This document shows, piece by piece, positions 1-9,975 of a stretch of DNA of 64,000 nt. The translations under genes were made by a program, and so were the position numbers. The stretch spans positions 1,364,001-1,428,000 of the forward strand of contig NZ_CP025198.1 of NCBI RefSeq assembly GCF_003325455.1. Direction: 5' to 3'. Each line of letters starts with the position of its first letter. The stretch's first letter is position 1. This stretch comes from Acidipropionibacterium virtanenii (GTDB taxonomy: Bacteria > Actinomycetota > Actinomycetes > Propionibacteriales > Propionibacteriaceae). A model generated the notes under the pieces. That model saw only the letters and a program-made list of their open reading frames with translations. It made no database searches and was not told the DNA's origin.

Positions 1-2
1 CC

Positions 3-734
3 GTCAACCCGATCGGTCTCATAGCCGAACAGGCCCACGCGGTCGGCGCGGTGATGGTGGTCGACGCCTCCCAGGCCGTGCCCCAGCTGCCGGTCGACGT
101 GTCCGCGCTGGGCGCGGACCTGGTCGCCTTCACCGGCCACAAGATGGTCGGGCCCACCGGCATCGGGATCCTGTGGGGCCGCTACGACCTCCTCGCCGAA
201 CTGCCGCCCTTCCTGGGCGGCGGCGAGATGATCGAGATCGTCAGGATGGATCACTCCACCTACGCCGAGCCGCCTCACCGCTTCGAGGCCGGCACGCCGC
301 CGATCGCCCAGATGGTGGGACTGGCCGCCGCCGCCGACTATCTCGACGGGATCGGGATGGCCGCCATCGCGGCCCATGAGCGCGACCTGGCCGACTACGC
401 CCTGGAGGGTTTGTCCGGGGTGGCGGGGCTGCGCATACTGGGCCCTGAGGAGGCTGTGGACCGCACGGGCACGATCTCCTTCAGCATTGAGGGTGTGCAT
501 CCCCATGACGCGATGAGCATCATGGACTCCCGAGGTGTGGCGGTGCGCGGTGGCCATCACTGCGCCAGGCCGCTCCACGAGAGGCTGGGCCTGCAGTCGT
601 CGCTGCGGGCGTCGGGCTACCTGTACACCACCAGAGGCGAGATCGACGCCCTCGTCGATGCAGTGGAGTACGCCCGGGACTTCTTCACCGGGCGCATGAG
701 TGTGGGCGCCGGTTCAGGGAGGCGACAGTCATGA
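3..734 (+). CDS. sufS: Cysteine desulfurase SufS, C-terminal part (5' end outside window)
   Basis: PLP-dependent cysteine desulfurase that takes sulfur from L-cysteine for Fe-S cluster assembly in the cytoplasm. The frame is open from base 3 and the N-terminal part lies off the window. Visible are the PLP lysine motif TGHKMVGPTG (Lys codon 141-143), a GGGEMI loop, and the active-site Cys in RGGHHCARPLHERLG (Cys codon 561-563), as in group II SufS enzymes. The stop overlaps the sufU start (ATGA at 731-734), so the two are translationally coupled. Followed by SufU, its usual sulfur-accepting partner in Gram-positive bacteria. Confidence 0.96.
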   Translation, partial: VNPIGLIAEQAHAVGAVMVVDASQAVPQLPVDVSALGADLVAFTGHKMVGPTGIGILWGRYDLLAELPPFLGGGEMIEIVRMDHSTYAEPPHRFEAGTPPIAQMVGLAAAADYLDGIGMAAIAAHERDLADYALEGLSGVAGLRILGPEEAVDRTGTISFSIEGVHPHDAMSIMDSRGVAVRGGHHCARPLHERLGLQSSLRASGYLYTTRGEIDALVDAVEYARDFFTGRMSVGAGSGRRQS

Positions 735-1213
735 ACGTCGAGGACATGTACCAGGAGATCATCCTCGATCACTACCGGGAGAAGCACCATGCGGGGCTTC
801 GCGAGGATTTCACGGCCCAGGTGACCCAGGTGAACCCGTCCTGCGGGGACGAGCTGCTGCTGCGGCTGCACCTGGACGGGGAGCGGATCCGCGACATCTC
901 CTACGACGCCGTGGGCTGCTCGATCTCGCAGGCCTCCACCTCGGTGATGACCGACCTGGTGATCGGCAAGACCGTCGAGGAGGCGCAGCAGCTCTACCGG
1001 GGCTTCCAGGAGATGATGCGCTCCCACGGGGACCAGTCCCTGGACGAGGACCTGTACGAGGACGCGGTGGCCTTCGAGGGGGTGGCCAAGCTGATGGCGC
1101 GGGTCAAGTGCGCCATGCTCGGCTGGTCGGCCCTGGAGGAGAGCCTCATGGAGGCTGAACAGAACAGCGACACGGCTTCGGCCGGTGCGCCGACGAAGGG
1201 AGAGACAGCATGA
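731..1213 (+). CDS. sufU: Fe-S assembly sulfur-transfer protein SufU
   Basis: 160-residue IscU/NifU-like protein that accepts sulfur from SufS. Cys38 (PSCGDE), Asp40, Cys63 (VGCSIS) and Cys127 (VKCAML) match the Zn/sulfur ligands of Gram-positive SufU. The insertion between the second and third Cys is also a SufU trait that separates it from IscU. The start overlaps the sufS stop and the stop overlaps the sufT start. The last 20 or so residues are an acidic, Ala/Thr-rich tail. Confidence 0.95.
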   Translation: MNVEDMYQEIILDHYREKHHAGLREDFTAQVTQVNPSCGDELLLRLHLDGERIRDISYDAVGCSISQASTSVMTDLVIGKTVEEAQQLYRGFQEMMRSHGDQSLDEDLYEDAVAFEGVAKLMARVKCAMLGWSALEESLMEAEQNSDTASAGAPTKGETA

Positions 1214-1629
1214 GCGAGGAGACGACCGAGGGGACCAGGCCGTCGGACCTGGTGCGCGACACCCTTCCCGATGAGGAGTCAACGCCCCAGCCCGATCAGG
1301 GTTCGGCGCCGACCGTGTCCCTGCCGACGGTCGATGACGTCGTCGAGGCGATGAAGGACGTCATCGATCCCGAGCTGATGGTCAATGTGGTGGATCTGGG
1401 CTTGGTCTACGGCATCCAGATCGACGACGACGCCAATGTCACCATCGACATGACGCTGACCAGCCCGACCTGCCCGCTGACCGACCGTCTGGAGTACGAC
1501 ACCCAGACGGTGTTGGAGGGGATCGTCAACAGTGTGGCGATCAACTGGGTGTGGCTGCCGCCGTGGGGCCTGGAGAGGATCACCCCCGACGGACGCCAGC
1601 AGCTGCAGGCGATCGGCTTCAACGTCTGA
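1210..1629 (+). CDS. sufT: SufT-like Fe-S maturation factor (MIP18/DUF59 family)
   Basis: 139-residue MIP18/DUF59 protein, the usual last gene of actinobacterial SUF operons, where it helps mature Fe-S proteins. Residues about 45-139 form the domain, with DPELMVNVVDLGLVYGI and a conserved Cys in TSPTCPLTD. The first 40 residues are an acidic Ser/Pro-rich extension with no known role. The ATG lies inside the sufU stop region (4-bp overlap). It ends 2 bp from the convergent lipoprotein gene. Confidence 0.9.
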   Translation: MSEETTEGTRPSDLVRDTLPDEESTPQPDQGSAPTVSLPTVDDVVEAMKDVIDPELMVNVVDLGLVYGIQIDDDANVTIDMTLTSPTCPLTDRLEYDTQTVLEGIVNSVAINWVWLPPWGLERITPDGRQQLQAIGFNV

Positions 1630-1631
1630 TC

Positions 1632-2189
1632 TCAGCCGTTGACCTTCAGCGACATGAGGTCTTCGACGGAGTAGGTGTGTGCCCCGGACGGACCCAGTGA
1701 GGCGGTGGACATGGGGACGCCGGGCCCCAACGGGGTGGCGGTGTCGCCCGTGACGGTGAAGACTCCGTTGGCTCCGCCCTCGATCTGGTAGATGTTGCCG
1801 TACTGCTGAAGGTCGGCGCGCGACTTCTTGGCGAGTCTCCTGACGAAGATCAGATACGACGTGCCGGTCGTGGCCTTCGCCAACTTCTCGGAGTGGGCGT
1901 TGTGCTCGCCATTCTCCCCGGTCGTGTCAACGGTCAGAGTTGTGGGCAGCGACGAGGTGGAGCGGTCGATGCGGAAGGTGCCCAGGCGGGTGCCGTCCAC
2001 CTGGTTGAATGCGCTGAATCGGCCGATGACGACGGCGTTGCTGGTGGACCCGATGGCCTTCACGGAATCGTAGACCGGCCCGTCGTATCCGCCCGTGTGA
2101 GCGCTGGTGAAGGCGCAGGCCGAAAGGCCGATGGTGGAGAGAAGCACCAGAGCACCGAGAGTTCGGCGTCGAACAATGAGCGCGGGCAT
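1632..2189 (-). CDS. Putative lipoprotein of unknown function
   Basis: 185 residues. The N-terminus is Arg-rich and followed by a hydrophobic stretch ending in a lipobox (LSAC, Cys about residue 25), so it is probably exported and lipid-anchored. The rest is Ser/Thr/Gly-rich with predicted beta strands and no family I recognise. A GGAGG ribosome site lies just before the ATG. It converges with the SUF operon and looks like a single-gene unit. Confidence 0.7.
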   Translation of the reverse strand: MPALIVRRRTLGALVLLSTIGLSACAFTSAHTGGYDGPVYDSVKAIGSTSNAVVIGRFSAFNQVDGTRLGTFRIDRSTSSLPTTLTVDTTGENGEHNAHSEKLAKATTGTSYLIFVRRLAKKSRADLQQYGNIYQIEGGANGVFTVTGDTATPLGPGVPMSTASLGPSGAHTYSVEDLMSLKVNG

Positions 2190-2294
2190 GAGTCCCTCCG
2201 GCGCTAGGGGATCCCTGGGAGCCTATGGAGGGAGCGTACGTGGCCCGTCCAGGGTCAGTGCGGGGTACAGGGCGATCGTGATGAGACCGATATC

Positions 2295-3698
2295 TCAGCC
2301 GAGCGCGACGCAGCTGCTGTAGGCGAGGTCGATCCTCTCCTTGCGGCGCGGTCGATCAGCGTTGCGTGGCAGGTCGGGCGCCTTTTCGGGGAGCTTGAGA
2401 GTGCGTCCTCGGGTGACTCGCCAGGATTGCCCCAGGCGGTTGGTCCACTGGTAGACGCCGGGTGTCGGCTGCGTCACTTTCCAGACGCCGGCGGTCTTGG
2501 CCCGGTGCTCCCGCCGGCCCAGCGGGCCGAGGTTGGAGATCCTTGTCTGGCCCGGTGGGGCCGGTGATCCGGGGGTGGATCTGCGGTAGGGCACGGTGTG
2601 GTCCAGGTCTGCGGTGCGGGATCTGGCGGTGGAGAAGGGGAAGACGGAGCAGTCCTCTCGGATGATCAACTGCCGGCGGATGCGGTCTGGGATCTCGTAC
2701 CCGTCCACCGCGGGATCACCGGCCAGGTCCACCACGGGCAGCGTCCGGATGCGGTGATGACCCAGCAGATGAGCCAACTGATCGACCAGCACCGGACCGA
2801 CATCCCCACCCCGGGCGAGGACCCTGGCCACATGCGCGCCGTCGCTGGCCGCTGTGTCGAGGGCTTCGGCGGCGATGTGGACCACGACGTCGGCCAGAGG
2901 CAGGGCCGCGGTGCTGTCCCCGGTGGATTCATCGGTGGTGGTGGGCGTGACGAGTTCCTCCAGGGCCCGGGCCGCCAGGACCGGCAGCGGCTCGGTGGCG
3001 CCGGCCTTCCTCATCCGACTCGTGATCCGGGTGATGGCGGCCTGCAGCTGCAGGGCGGCGCCGGTGTCGATGAGTCCGCCGATGGCCGAGGTGCCGTCCC
3101 CCAGGTGGCGGATCGACAGGAACCGGTCCCGTCGGGCGATCTCGGCGCGCCGTCGCGCCAGGTCGGCGTCGGCGCGCATGATCAATCCCTGCAGGCGGCG
3201 TCGGATCCTCGGCCAGGGAGCGACGCCCCAAGCGTCGGCGAGCTTGGCGTCGACCGATCGGGCGGCCTCGGCGGACAGCTCCTCGGCCGCCTGGGTGACT
3301 TTGCGGGCCTGCCACGCTTCGACCCGGAGGTCGTCGACCGCATTCCACAGGTGGGGGTGGCGGCTTCGCAGGTTGGCGACGTCATGGACCAGGCTCCAGG
3401 CCGCCGGCTCCCCCAGACCCAGCAGCGCACCGACCTCCAGGGCCACGAACTCGCCCACGGCACCGGCCCCCTCGGCCCCCGCTGGCACGACCCGTTCGGC
3501 GGCCGGAGTGTCCAGTGGTGTGGGTGCGGGATAGGTGTCGATCATCGCGGCGACGGCGATGAGCCGGTCGGCCTCGGCGCGACGCACGGCGGTATCGGCG
3601 TCGACCAGCCGGTCGCTCGCCGCCCTGAACCGCGTCATCGCCTCCATGGACCAAGGCAACCAGGCAGGTGTGACAGTTTCCCCCGACAGAACCACCAA
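2295..3698 (-). CDS. DUF222 / HNH-type endonuclease domain protein
   Basis: 467 residues of the DUF222 family, abundant and multicopy in Actinobacteria. The helical DUF222 region covers about residues 20-320. An HNH-like segment near residues 350-410 has DLDHTVPY and NLGPLGRREHRAKT. The Cys pairs that hold zinc in many HNH nucleases are absent (CSVFPFSTARS, and Gly where LCRRH is common), a recognised sub-type in this family. The open frame begins at a TTG (3698). A GTG at 3695 or the ATG at 3647 may be the true start. Possibly mobile or selfish DNA, function unproven. Confidence 0.8.
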   Translation of the reverse strand: MVVLSGETVTPAWLPWSMEAMTRFRAASDRLVDADTAVRRAEADRLIAVAAMIDTYPAPTPLDTPAAERVVPAGAEGAGAVGEFVALEVGALLGLGEPAAWSLVHDVANLRSRHPHLWNAVDDLRVEAWQARKVTQAAEELSAEAARSVDAKLADAWGVAPWPRIRRRLQGLIMRADADLARRRAEIARRDRFLSIRHLGDGTSAIGGLIDTGAALQLQAAITRITSRMRKAGATEPLPVLAARALEELVTPTTTDESTGDSTAALPLADVVVHIAAEALDTAASDGAHVARVLARGGDVGPVLVDQLAHLLGHHRIRTLPVVDLAGDPAVDGYEIPDRIRRQLIIREDCSVFPFSTARSRTADLDHTVPYRRSTPGSPAPPGQTRISNLGPLGRREHRAKTAGVWKVTQPTPGVYQWTNRLGQSWRVTRGRTLKLPEKAPDLPRNADRPRRKERIDLAYSSCVALG

Positions 3699-3746
3699 AA
3701 TCTCAGAATGTGGACACCACTTTTCTGAGGATTCTGGAAGACCCCT

Positions 3747-4625
3747 TCAGTCGCCCAGGTTGTTGGTGGCAAAGGTGTCGCAGGACTTGAGGCTCGCGGC
3801 GTTGAACCCCTTCTGGGTCCAGTAGACGCGCATCTTCGAGGACCCGTGGGTCCAGGCGTCCTGGTTCACCTGACCCGAGGACTGCTTCTGGATGTGGTCG
3901 TCGCCGACCGCCTTGGCGGCGTTGACGATCTTCGTGATGTCGGCCGAGGTGACGTTCTCGATGAGGTCGTCGGGGTTGTCGGCGGCCCACTTGAGGTAGG
4001 CGCCGGCGTAGCAGTCGGCCTGCAGCTCCAGGCGGACCGAGGGGGAGTGGGGGCCGGTCTGGTTGCCGGCCGCATGGGCCTTGGCCATGGTGCCGAGCAG
4101 ATCCTGGGCGTGGTGGCCGTACTCGTGGGCGATGACGTAGGCCTCGGCGGCCGTCGACGTCTCGGTGCCCAACTGGTTCAGGAGCTGGGAGAGGAAGCTC
4201 GTGTCGAGGTAGACGAGCTTGTCACCGGAGCAGTAGAAGGGACCCCCCTCGGCGGTGGCCGATCCGCAGGCCGTGGAGATGGAGTTGCTGAAGGGTTTGG
4301 TGCGGGCCTTGGTGTACCCCGACAGTTGCTCGCCCCAGTACTGGTTGATGCTGGTGGCGTAGGCGGCCCAGCGGCAATTCGGGTCGCGATCGGCGTCGGC
4401 GCCGGTGCGGCAGGTCGACGAGGAGGTCGAGGTCGGCGCGGCCTGGGATCCGTCGTCGGTGCCGAGGATGTCGCCGGGGTTGATGCCGAAGAGCAGGGCG
4501 AGGATGAGCACGACGATGCCGGCCCCGCCACCCAGGGCGATCTTCCCGCCGCCACCGCGCCCCGGCCCGCCGGCGCTGCTGTCGATCGCGTCGGAGTCGA
4601 TCTTCGCGTCGTCCTTGAAGTCCAT
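3747..4625 (-). CDS. ypfJ: YpfJ-type neutral zinc metallopeptidase, membrane-anchored
   Basis: 292 residues, Pfam zinc_peptidase family (YpfJ/KPN-type). A Gly-rich N-terminal linker is followed by one transmembrane segment (about residues 28-46, GIVVLILALLFGI). The extracytoplasmic metallopeptidase domain carries the HExxH motif HEYGHH and a downstream LQADCYAG segment supplying the third ligand (LELQAD). The substrate is unknown for the family. A GGAGG ribosome site precedes the ATG. It shares its strand with the Fic/antitoxin pair upstream. Confidence 0.88.
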   Translation of the reverse strand: MDFKDDAKIDSDAIDSSAGGPGRGGGGKIALGGGAGIVVLILALLFGINPGDILGTDDGSQAAPTSTSSSTCRTGADADRDPNCRWAAYATSINQYWGEQLSGYTKARTKPFSNSISTACGSATAEGGPFYCSGDKLVYLDTSFLSQLLNQLGTETSTAAEAYVIAHEYGHHAQDLLGTMAKAHAAGNQTGPHSPSVRLELQADCYAGAYLKWAADNPDDLIENVTSADITKIVNAAKAVGDDHIQKQSSGQVNQDAWTHGSSKMRVYWTQKGFNAASLKSCDTFATNNLGD

Positions 4626-4637
4626 GGGTCCTCCGGG

Positions 4638-5015
4638 TCAGTCCGTGGCCGCTGCCCGCCACGCGGCGAACTGCTCGGCCACGGCAGGATACCCGAGTTG
4701 CCCACCCGCCACCGCTATGACGAGGCGGTAGGCGTCGTCGTCGGGCACATCCAGACGGACCCCGTTGAGCACGTAGAAGACCACGGTCGAGAGCCAGCCG
4801 ATCCGCTTGTTGCCGTCGACCAGAGCATGGTTGCCCACCAGCGACTCCAGCAGAACCGCGGCCTTGGTGTCCAGATCCGGATAGGCCTCCTGACCGAAGG
4901 CGCTGGCAAGTGGCCGGTGGGCAGCAGACTCCAACAGCCCGATGTCACGGATCGGACCCACGCCGAGATCCTCGACGAGGTCGAGAACGTCCTCAATGGT
5001 GAGGTACTCGATCAC
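4638..5015 (-). CDS. doc: Fic/Doc-family toxin
   Basis: 125-residue Doc-type protein. The Fic motif HALVDGNKRIGW (residues about 62-73) gives the catalytic His and the nucleotide-binding DGNKR. The length matches Doc kinase-like toxins, which phosphorylate EF-Tu, rather than larger AMPylating Fic proteins. It starts at GTG (5015) inside the stop of the upstream small gene (GTGA), the tight coupling typical of a toxin-antitoxin pair. Confidence 0.88.
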   Translation of the reverse strand: MIEYLTIEDVLDLVEDLGVGPIRDIGLLESAAHRPLASAFGQEAYPDLDTKAAVLLESLVGNHALVDGNKRIGWLSTVVFYVLNGVRLDVPDDDAYRLVIAVAGGQLGYPAVAEQFAAWRAAATD

Positions 5016-5215
5016 TTGCCGAGCCGTTCGAGCACCTCGGCATACCGGTCACGCGCCCAGGCCGACGCCTCGGCCACCCCCGCCTGATGGTGCCGGCGAG
5101 AGGCCGCCTCGCGGATCGCCCGCCGGGTGGCCTCCTGTTTGCTGACGCCATCCATCTCGGCCAGCTCGGCCAATGTCTTCTCATCCTCGGCCTCAAGCCG
5201 TAGTGTCATCGCCAT
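5012..5215 (-). CDS. Antitoxin, ribbon-helix-helix-like, partner of the Fic/Doc toxin
   Basis: 67 residues from the ATG at 5215 (the frame stays open to 5242). The N-terminus (AMTLRLEAEDEKTLAELAEMDGVSKQEATRRAIREAA, quoted only to show the pattern: basic strand, then two helices) looks like a ribbon-helix-helix DNA-binding fold. The C-terminal helix would neutralise the toxin. Doc usually pairs with a Phd-type antitoxin, so an RHH partner is a variant combination. Its stop overlaps the toxin start. Confidence 0.8.
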   Translation of the reverse strand: MAMTLRLEAEDEKTLAELAEMDGVSKQEATRRAIREAASRRHHQAGVAEASAWARDRYAEVLERLGK

Positions 5216-5322
5216 GACGCGATGATACCGCCGTGACACCACTGAGGCCCGAAAGAGCGGTGTCGAGTTGACGCTGGTCTACCCGCATCGAGTCGACAAC
5301 GCTGCCGGGGCCGCGGCCAGGG

Positions 5323-5682
5323 TCAGACGACGAACCAGAAGATGGCGGCGATCACGACAAGCAGCACCGGAAGGGCGACGCTCAGGCCCACGTGCCACTT
5401 CCGCGGGAGCCAGATCTGGGACAGGATTCCGATGATCGCTCCCAGCGCCGCGGCGGCCACCGCCGATCCCCAGTAGGTCGCCTCCTCGCCAGGCCGGCAA
5501 CCGGCGACCGTGGAACCGCACAGGCTCCACCAGCCCAGATAGCCGAAGACCCCCAGGCCGAGGACGGCCACGACGATCCCGATGATCACCAGAACGGAGT
5601 AGCGTCGCCACGCCTTGGCGTCGGCGACGAGCTCCTCCTCATTCTCGGGGGCTGCGCGTCGGGGGCTTGACATGCCACCCAT
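5323..5682 (-). CDS. Small membrane protein of unknown function
   Basis: 119 residues starting at the ATG at 5682 (or ATG 5673). An acidic N-terminus is followed by three hydrophobic segments: about residues 30-50, 72-88 and 98-118 ending in FWFVV. Two Cys lie in the first loop (LCGSTVAGC). The open frame continues far upstream, but that part is antisense to the GNAT gene and is not credible coding. Divergent from the GNAT gene. Confidence 0.65.
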   Translation of the reverse strand: MGGMSSPRRAAPENEEELVADAKAWRRYSVLVIIGIVVAVLGLGVFGYLGWWSLCGSTVAGCRPGEEATYWGSAVAAAALGAIIGILSQIWLPRKWHVGLSVALPVLLVVIAAIFWFVV

Positions 5683-5778
5683 TGTGCCAACTGTTCGGCC
5701 ATCGGGTGGGGAAGGCCCGTCCGGTGGCGCGCCGTGGACGGGTGAGGCATCCTTTCGCAGCGCTGCGATACTGCCCAC

Positions 5779-6225
5779 ATGGCCGATGAACTCTCCGGGA
5801 TCCGGATCCTCCGTCGTCGCCTCGAGGAGATGGATGCGGTGATGCTGTACCGGCTGCTGTGGATGCGCAGCCGAGTCTTCAACGGCGAGCAGCACGCCAC
5901 CGACGACGATCTTGACGGGCGCGACCTCGAACCGTCGTCGAGCCTCATGTGGGCCCAGCGGGACGGTCTCCCGATCGCCTCCCTGCGGCTCCTGGATGAG
6001 GACGGCACCACCGTCATCGGCCGGCTGGTCACCGAGCCGGAGTATCGGGGCCGGGGAATCGCCGGCGCTCTGCTGAGGGATGTCCTGGACGTCACCGAAG
6101 GGCCGCTGGTGCTCCACGCCCAGGCGCATCTCGCAGACTGGTACGCCCGTTTCGGATTCATCGTCGACGGGCCCGAGTTCATGGAGGCCGGCATTCCGCA
6201 TGTGCCCATGCGGATGACGCGGTGA
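5779..6225 (+). CDS. GNAT-family N-acetyltransferase (ElaA-like)
   Basis: 148-residue single-domain acetyltransferase. The acetyl-CoA-binding loop is EYRGRGIAGALL (residues about 93-104), followed by WYARFGFIVDGPEFMEAGIPHVPM, typical of ElaA-type GNATs. The N-terminal RLLWMRSRVFNGEQ resembles the LRQxVFVVEQ signature of that group. The substrate is unknown. It lies between a divergent membrane protein and an ABC-F gene. Confidence 0.85.
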   Translation: MADELSGIRILRRRLEEMDAVMLYRLLWMRSRVFNGEQHATDDDLDGRDLEPSSSLMWAQRDGLPIASLRLLDEDGTTVIGRLVTEPEYRGRGIAGALLRDVLDVTEGPLVLHAQAHLADWYARFGFIVDGPEFMEAGIPHVPMRMTR

Positions 6226-6280
6226 GCGGACATTCGACCGAGCATTTGGCAGTCCGCCCCGGTCGGGGCACGATTGTCCG

Positions 6281-7879
<1,599 letters not shown>

Positions 7880-7924
7880 GATCTCCCGTAGCATGTGGGC
7901 CAGCCGACCGACTGGAGGTGCCAG

Positions 7925-8401
7925 ATGGCCCCATCACCGCCCCGCCTCACCGGGGATGAACGGGCCGCGATGGCCCGGGTGCTGGCCGACCGGTACCGCG
8001 ACGGTGCCTCGATCCGCTCCCTGGCCGCCGACTTCGGGCGCTCCTACGGTCTGGTGCAGCGGCTGCTCCGGGAAGCGGGAGTGCAAACCCGGCCCCGCGG
8101 AGGCGCTGACCCGGCATCTCCGGAGACCAGGGCCGAACGACAGACGGTGGCCTCAGCCTCTGCGGTCGAGGCGGATCCTGGCCTGATCGCCGCACTCGAA
8201 GAGGCTGAGCAGAAGGTCCGCAAGGCCGAGAAGAGACTCGCCAAGGCTGAGCGCGCCCGAGCCAGACTCACCAGGCGCACCAGCACCAAGAAGGAGCGCC
8301 GGGCCGCCAAGGAAAAGGTGGCCAAACGCTCCCGCAAGGCCGGCAAGGCCGCCCAGCGGCTGCAGCGCATCCGCGAGCAGATGGACTCGCGCGGGCGCTA
8401 G
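7925..8401 (+). CDS. Helix-turn-helix protein with basic coiled-coil tail
   Basis: 158 residues. The ATG at 7925 is chosen because GGAGGTG lies 6-7 bases upstream. An earlier GTG at 7895 is in frame but lacks a good site. Residues about 8-50 form an Actinobacteria-type HTH (LADRYRDGASIRSLAADFGRSYGLVQRLLREAG). From about residue 85 it is a highly charged Lys/Arg/Glu/Ala coiled coil. It may be a nucleoid-associated or regulatory DNA-binding protein. No target is evident. Confidence 0.75.
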   Translation: MAPSPPRLTGDERAAMARVLADRYRDGASIRSLAADFGRSYGLVQRLLREAGVQTRPRGGADPASPETRAERQTVASASAVEADPGLIAALEEAEQKVRKAEKRLAKAERARARLTRRTSTKKERRAAKEKVAKRSRKAGKAAQRLQRIREQMDSRGR

Positions 8402-9231
8402 GAACTCCGCACGAAGGTGGTGACCTCCACCGCCACCGTCACGTCGATCGGGCCTGCCAGGGCGGGACGGGCGATGTGGTGGGCACTGGGGCCCATGAGC
8501 ACAGCGTCTGCCGCCAGTTCGGGTTCGAGAGTGTGCTGTTCCTGGACGACGTCGTGAGAGATCGGGGAGAAGGCTCCCGACATGGCGCGCACGATCTCAT
8601 GATGCTTGTCGGCCTGGATGTCGATCATCCCGGTCGCGGCCCTCAGCTCGGCCAGATGGTCGGGAAGGGGGCTGGCGATCACCAGGTGGCCGCTCCCGGC
8701 CAGCACCCGGGAGAACTCGTCGCGGTTCCTCGGGGCGAAGACGCACAGCACGGCGTCGACCGCCCCGTCGCGGATCGGCAGCCCCGCCCAGGTGTCGGCC
8801 ACCACCGCCGCCATCCTCGGATGGGCCCGGGCGGCCCGCCGGATCGCGGCCACCGAGACGTCGGTGGCCAGCCCGGTGGCCTGCGGTACGGCGTCCAGGA
8901 TCCGCGCCAGATGATGGCCCGTACCGGCCCCGGCCTCAAGAATCCGTCGAGACCGCGCCAGACGGCGTGCCAACACCTCGTCGACGCCGCCGAGCAGCCC
9001 GGACTCCAGCACCCGGGTGCGCGCGGCCACCATCTCCGTGGTGTCGGCATTGGCCCCGGGCCGAGCTCCGATCATCGTCACATGGCCCTGGCGGGCGACG
9101 TCGAGGCTGTGGCCGGCTGCGCACCTCAGCGTGGAGTCGACGAGCTCGAGGGATTCCCGATGCCCTGTGCGGCGCAGGCAGGTGGGGCAGCACAGCCAGC
9201 TGACCGTCTGGGACAGGCCGGAGGTGTTCAC
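8398..9231 (-). CDS. rlmA: 23S rRNA (guanine-N1)-methyltransferase, RlmA/TlrB family
   Basis: 277 residues. An N-terminal zinc finger (Cys15, Cys18, Cys37, His41) is followed by a SAM-dependent methyltransferase domain with the motif EAGAGTGHHLARIL and a later AVLCVFAPRN segment, the RlmA layout. Gram-positive members methylate G748 of 23S rRNA (RlmA-II/TlrB, linked to tylosin resistance), enterobacterial ones G745. The exact base cannot be read from sequence. The stop overlaps the end of the HTH gene, and the start overlaps the stop of the SDR gene. Confidence 0.86.
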   Translation of the reverse strand: MNTSGLSQTVSWLCCPTCLRRTGHRESLELVDSTLRCAAGHSLDVARQGHVTMIGARPGANADTTEMVAARTRVLESGLLGGVDEVLARRLARSRRILEAGAGTGHHLARILDAVPQATGLATDVSVAAIRRAARAHPRMAAVVADTWAGLPIRDGAVDAVLCVFAPRNRDEFSRVLAGSGHLVIASPLPDHLAELRAATGMIDIQADKHHEIVRAMSGAFSPISHDVVQEQHTLEPELAADAVLMGPSAHHIARPALAGPIDVTVAVEVTTFVRSS

Positions 9232-9974
9232 GGCACCCTCAGGGCGCCGCCGTCAACAGGGATGAGGCAGCCCGTGACGTAGGAGGCCTGGTCCGAGAGC
9301 ATGAACGCGGCGACCGACCCGAACTCCTCGGGCCGTCCCAGCCTCCCCAACGGAATCCGCCCCTCGGTGGCCGCGCGGGATCCCTGGTGGCCGCTGCCGT
9401 GGAGTTGCGTGATCCTCGGGGTGGCGATGGTGCCCGGCATCAGCCCCACGGCCCGTCCGCCATGAGGTCCGATCTCGTCGGCCAGTTGGGAGACCAGCAT
9501 CGCCAGCCCGCCGCGGGTCGCGTTGGACGGCGCCATGGCGGGAAGTGGGGAGCGCGCCGAGCTCGACAGCACGAAGGCCAGCCGGGCGTCCGGGCGTTCG
9601 GAGACCACCGCGCGGGCGGTCCGCACGGCCGGCAGCATCACCGACTCCACGGCGTCCAGGTAGGTCTGGTCGTCGGTGCCGAGCACCGATCCCGCCGCCG
9701 GCCCGCCGACGCTCACCAGGGCGCCGTCGATGCCACCGAAGGAGTCGACGGCGGTCCGGACGGCCCGCCGCGGGGTGTCGGGGTCGGTGAGGTCGGCGGC
9801 CATCGGCCGGGCGCGCTCGCCGATGCCGCGGGCCTGACGCTCAAGCACGTCGGCCCGCCGGGCCACCATGACGACATTGGCCCCCTCGGCGGCCAGGGCC
9901 CGTGCGCCGGCCAGCCCGAGACCGGAGCTGGCCGCGGTGACGACGAAGGTGCGGCCGCTCAGACCCAGATCCAT
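9228..9974 (-). CDS. Short-chain dehydrogenase/reductase-like protein
   Basis: 248 residues, Rossmann fold with TAASSGLGLAGARAL as the glycine-rich cofactor loop and VTGCLIPVDGGALRV at the C-terminus. The usual catalytic YxxxK is replaced: the Ser motif SSSARSP is followed by APSNATRGGLAM, with Ala-Thr-Arg around the expected Tyr/Lys positions. Related 'SNAxR' SDRs exist, so this is a sub-family rather than a sequencing error. Activity and substrate are unknown. The start abuts the stop of the SURF1 gene. Confidence 0.82.
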   Translation of the reverse strand: MDLGLSGRTFVVTAASSGLGLAGARALAAEGANVVMVARRADVLERQARGIGERARPMAADLTDPDTPRRAVRTAVDSFGGIDGALVSVGGPAAGSVLGTDDQTYLDAVESVMLPAVRTARAVVSERPDARLAFVLSSSARSPLPAMAPSNATRGGLAMLVSQLADEIGPHGGRAVGLMPGTIATPRITQLHGSGHQGSRAATEGRIPLGRLGRPEEFGSVAAFMLSDQASYVTGCLIPVDGGALRVP

Positions 9975-9975
9975 C

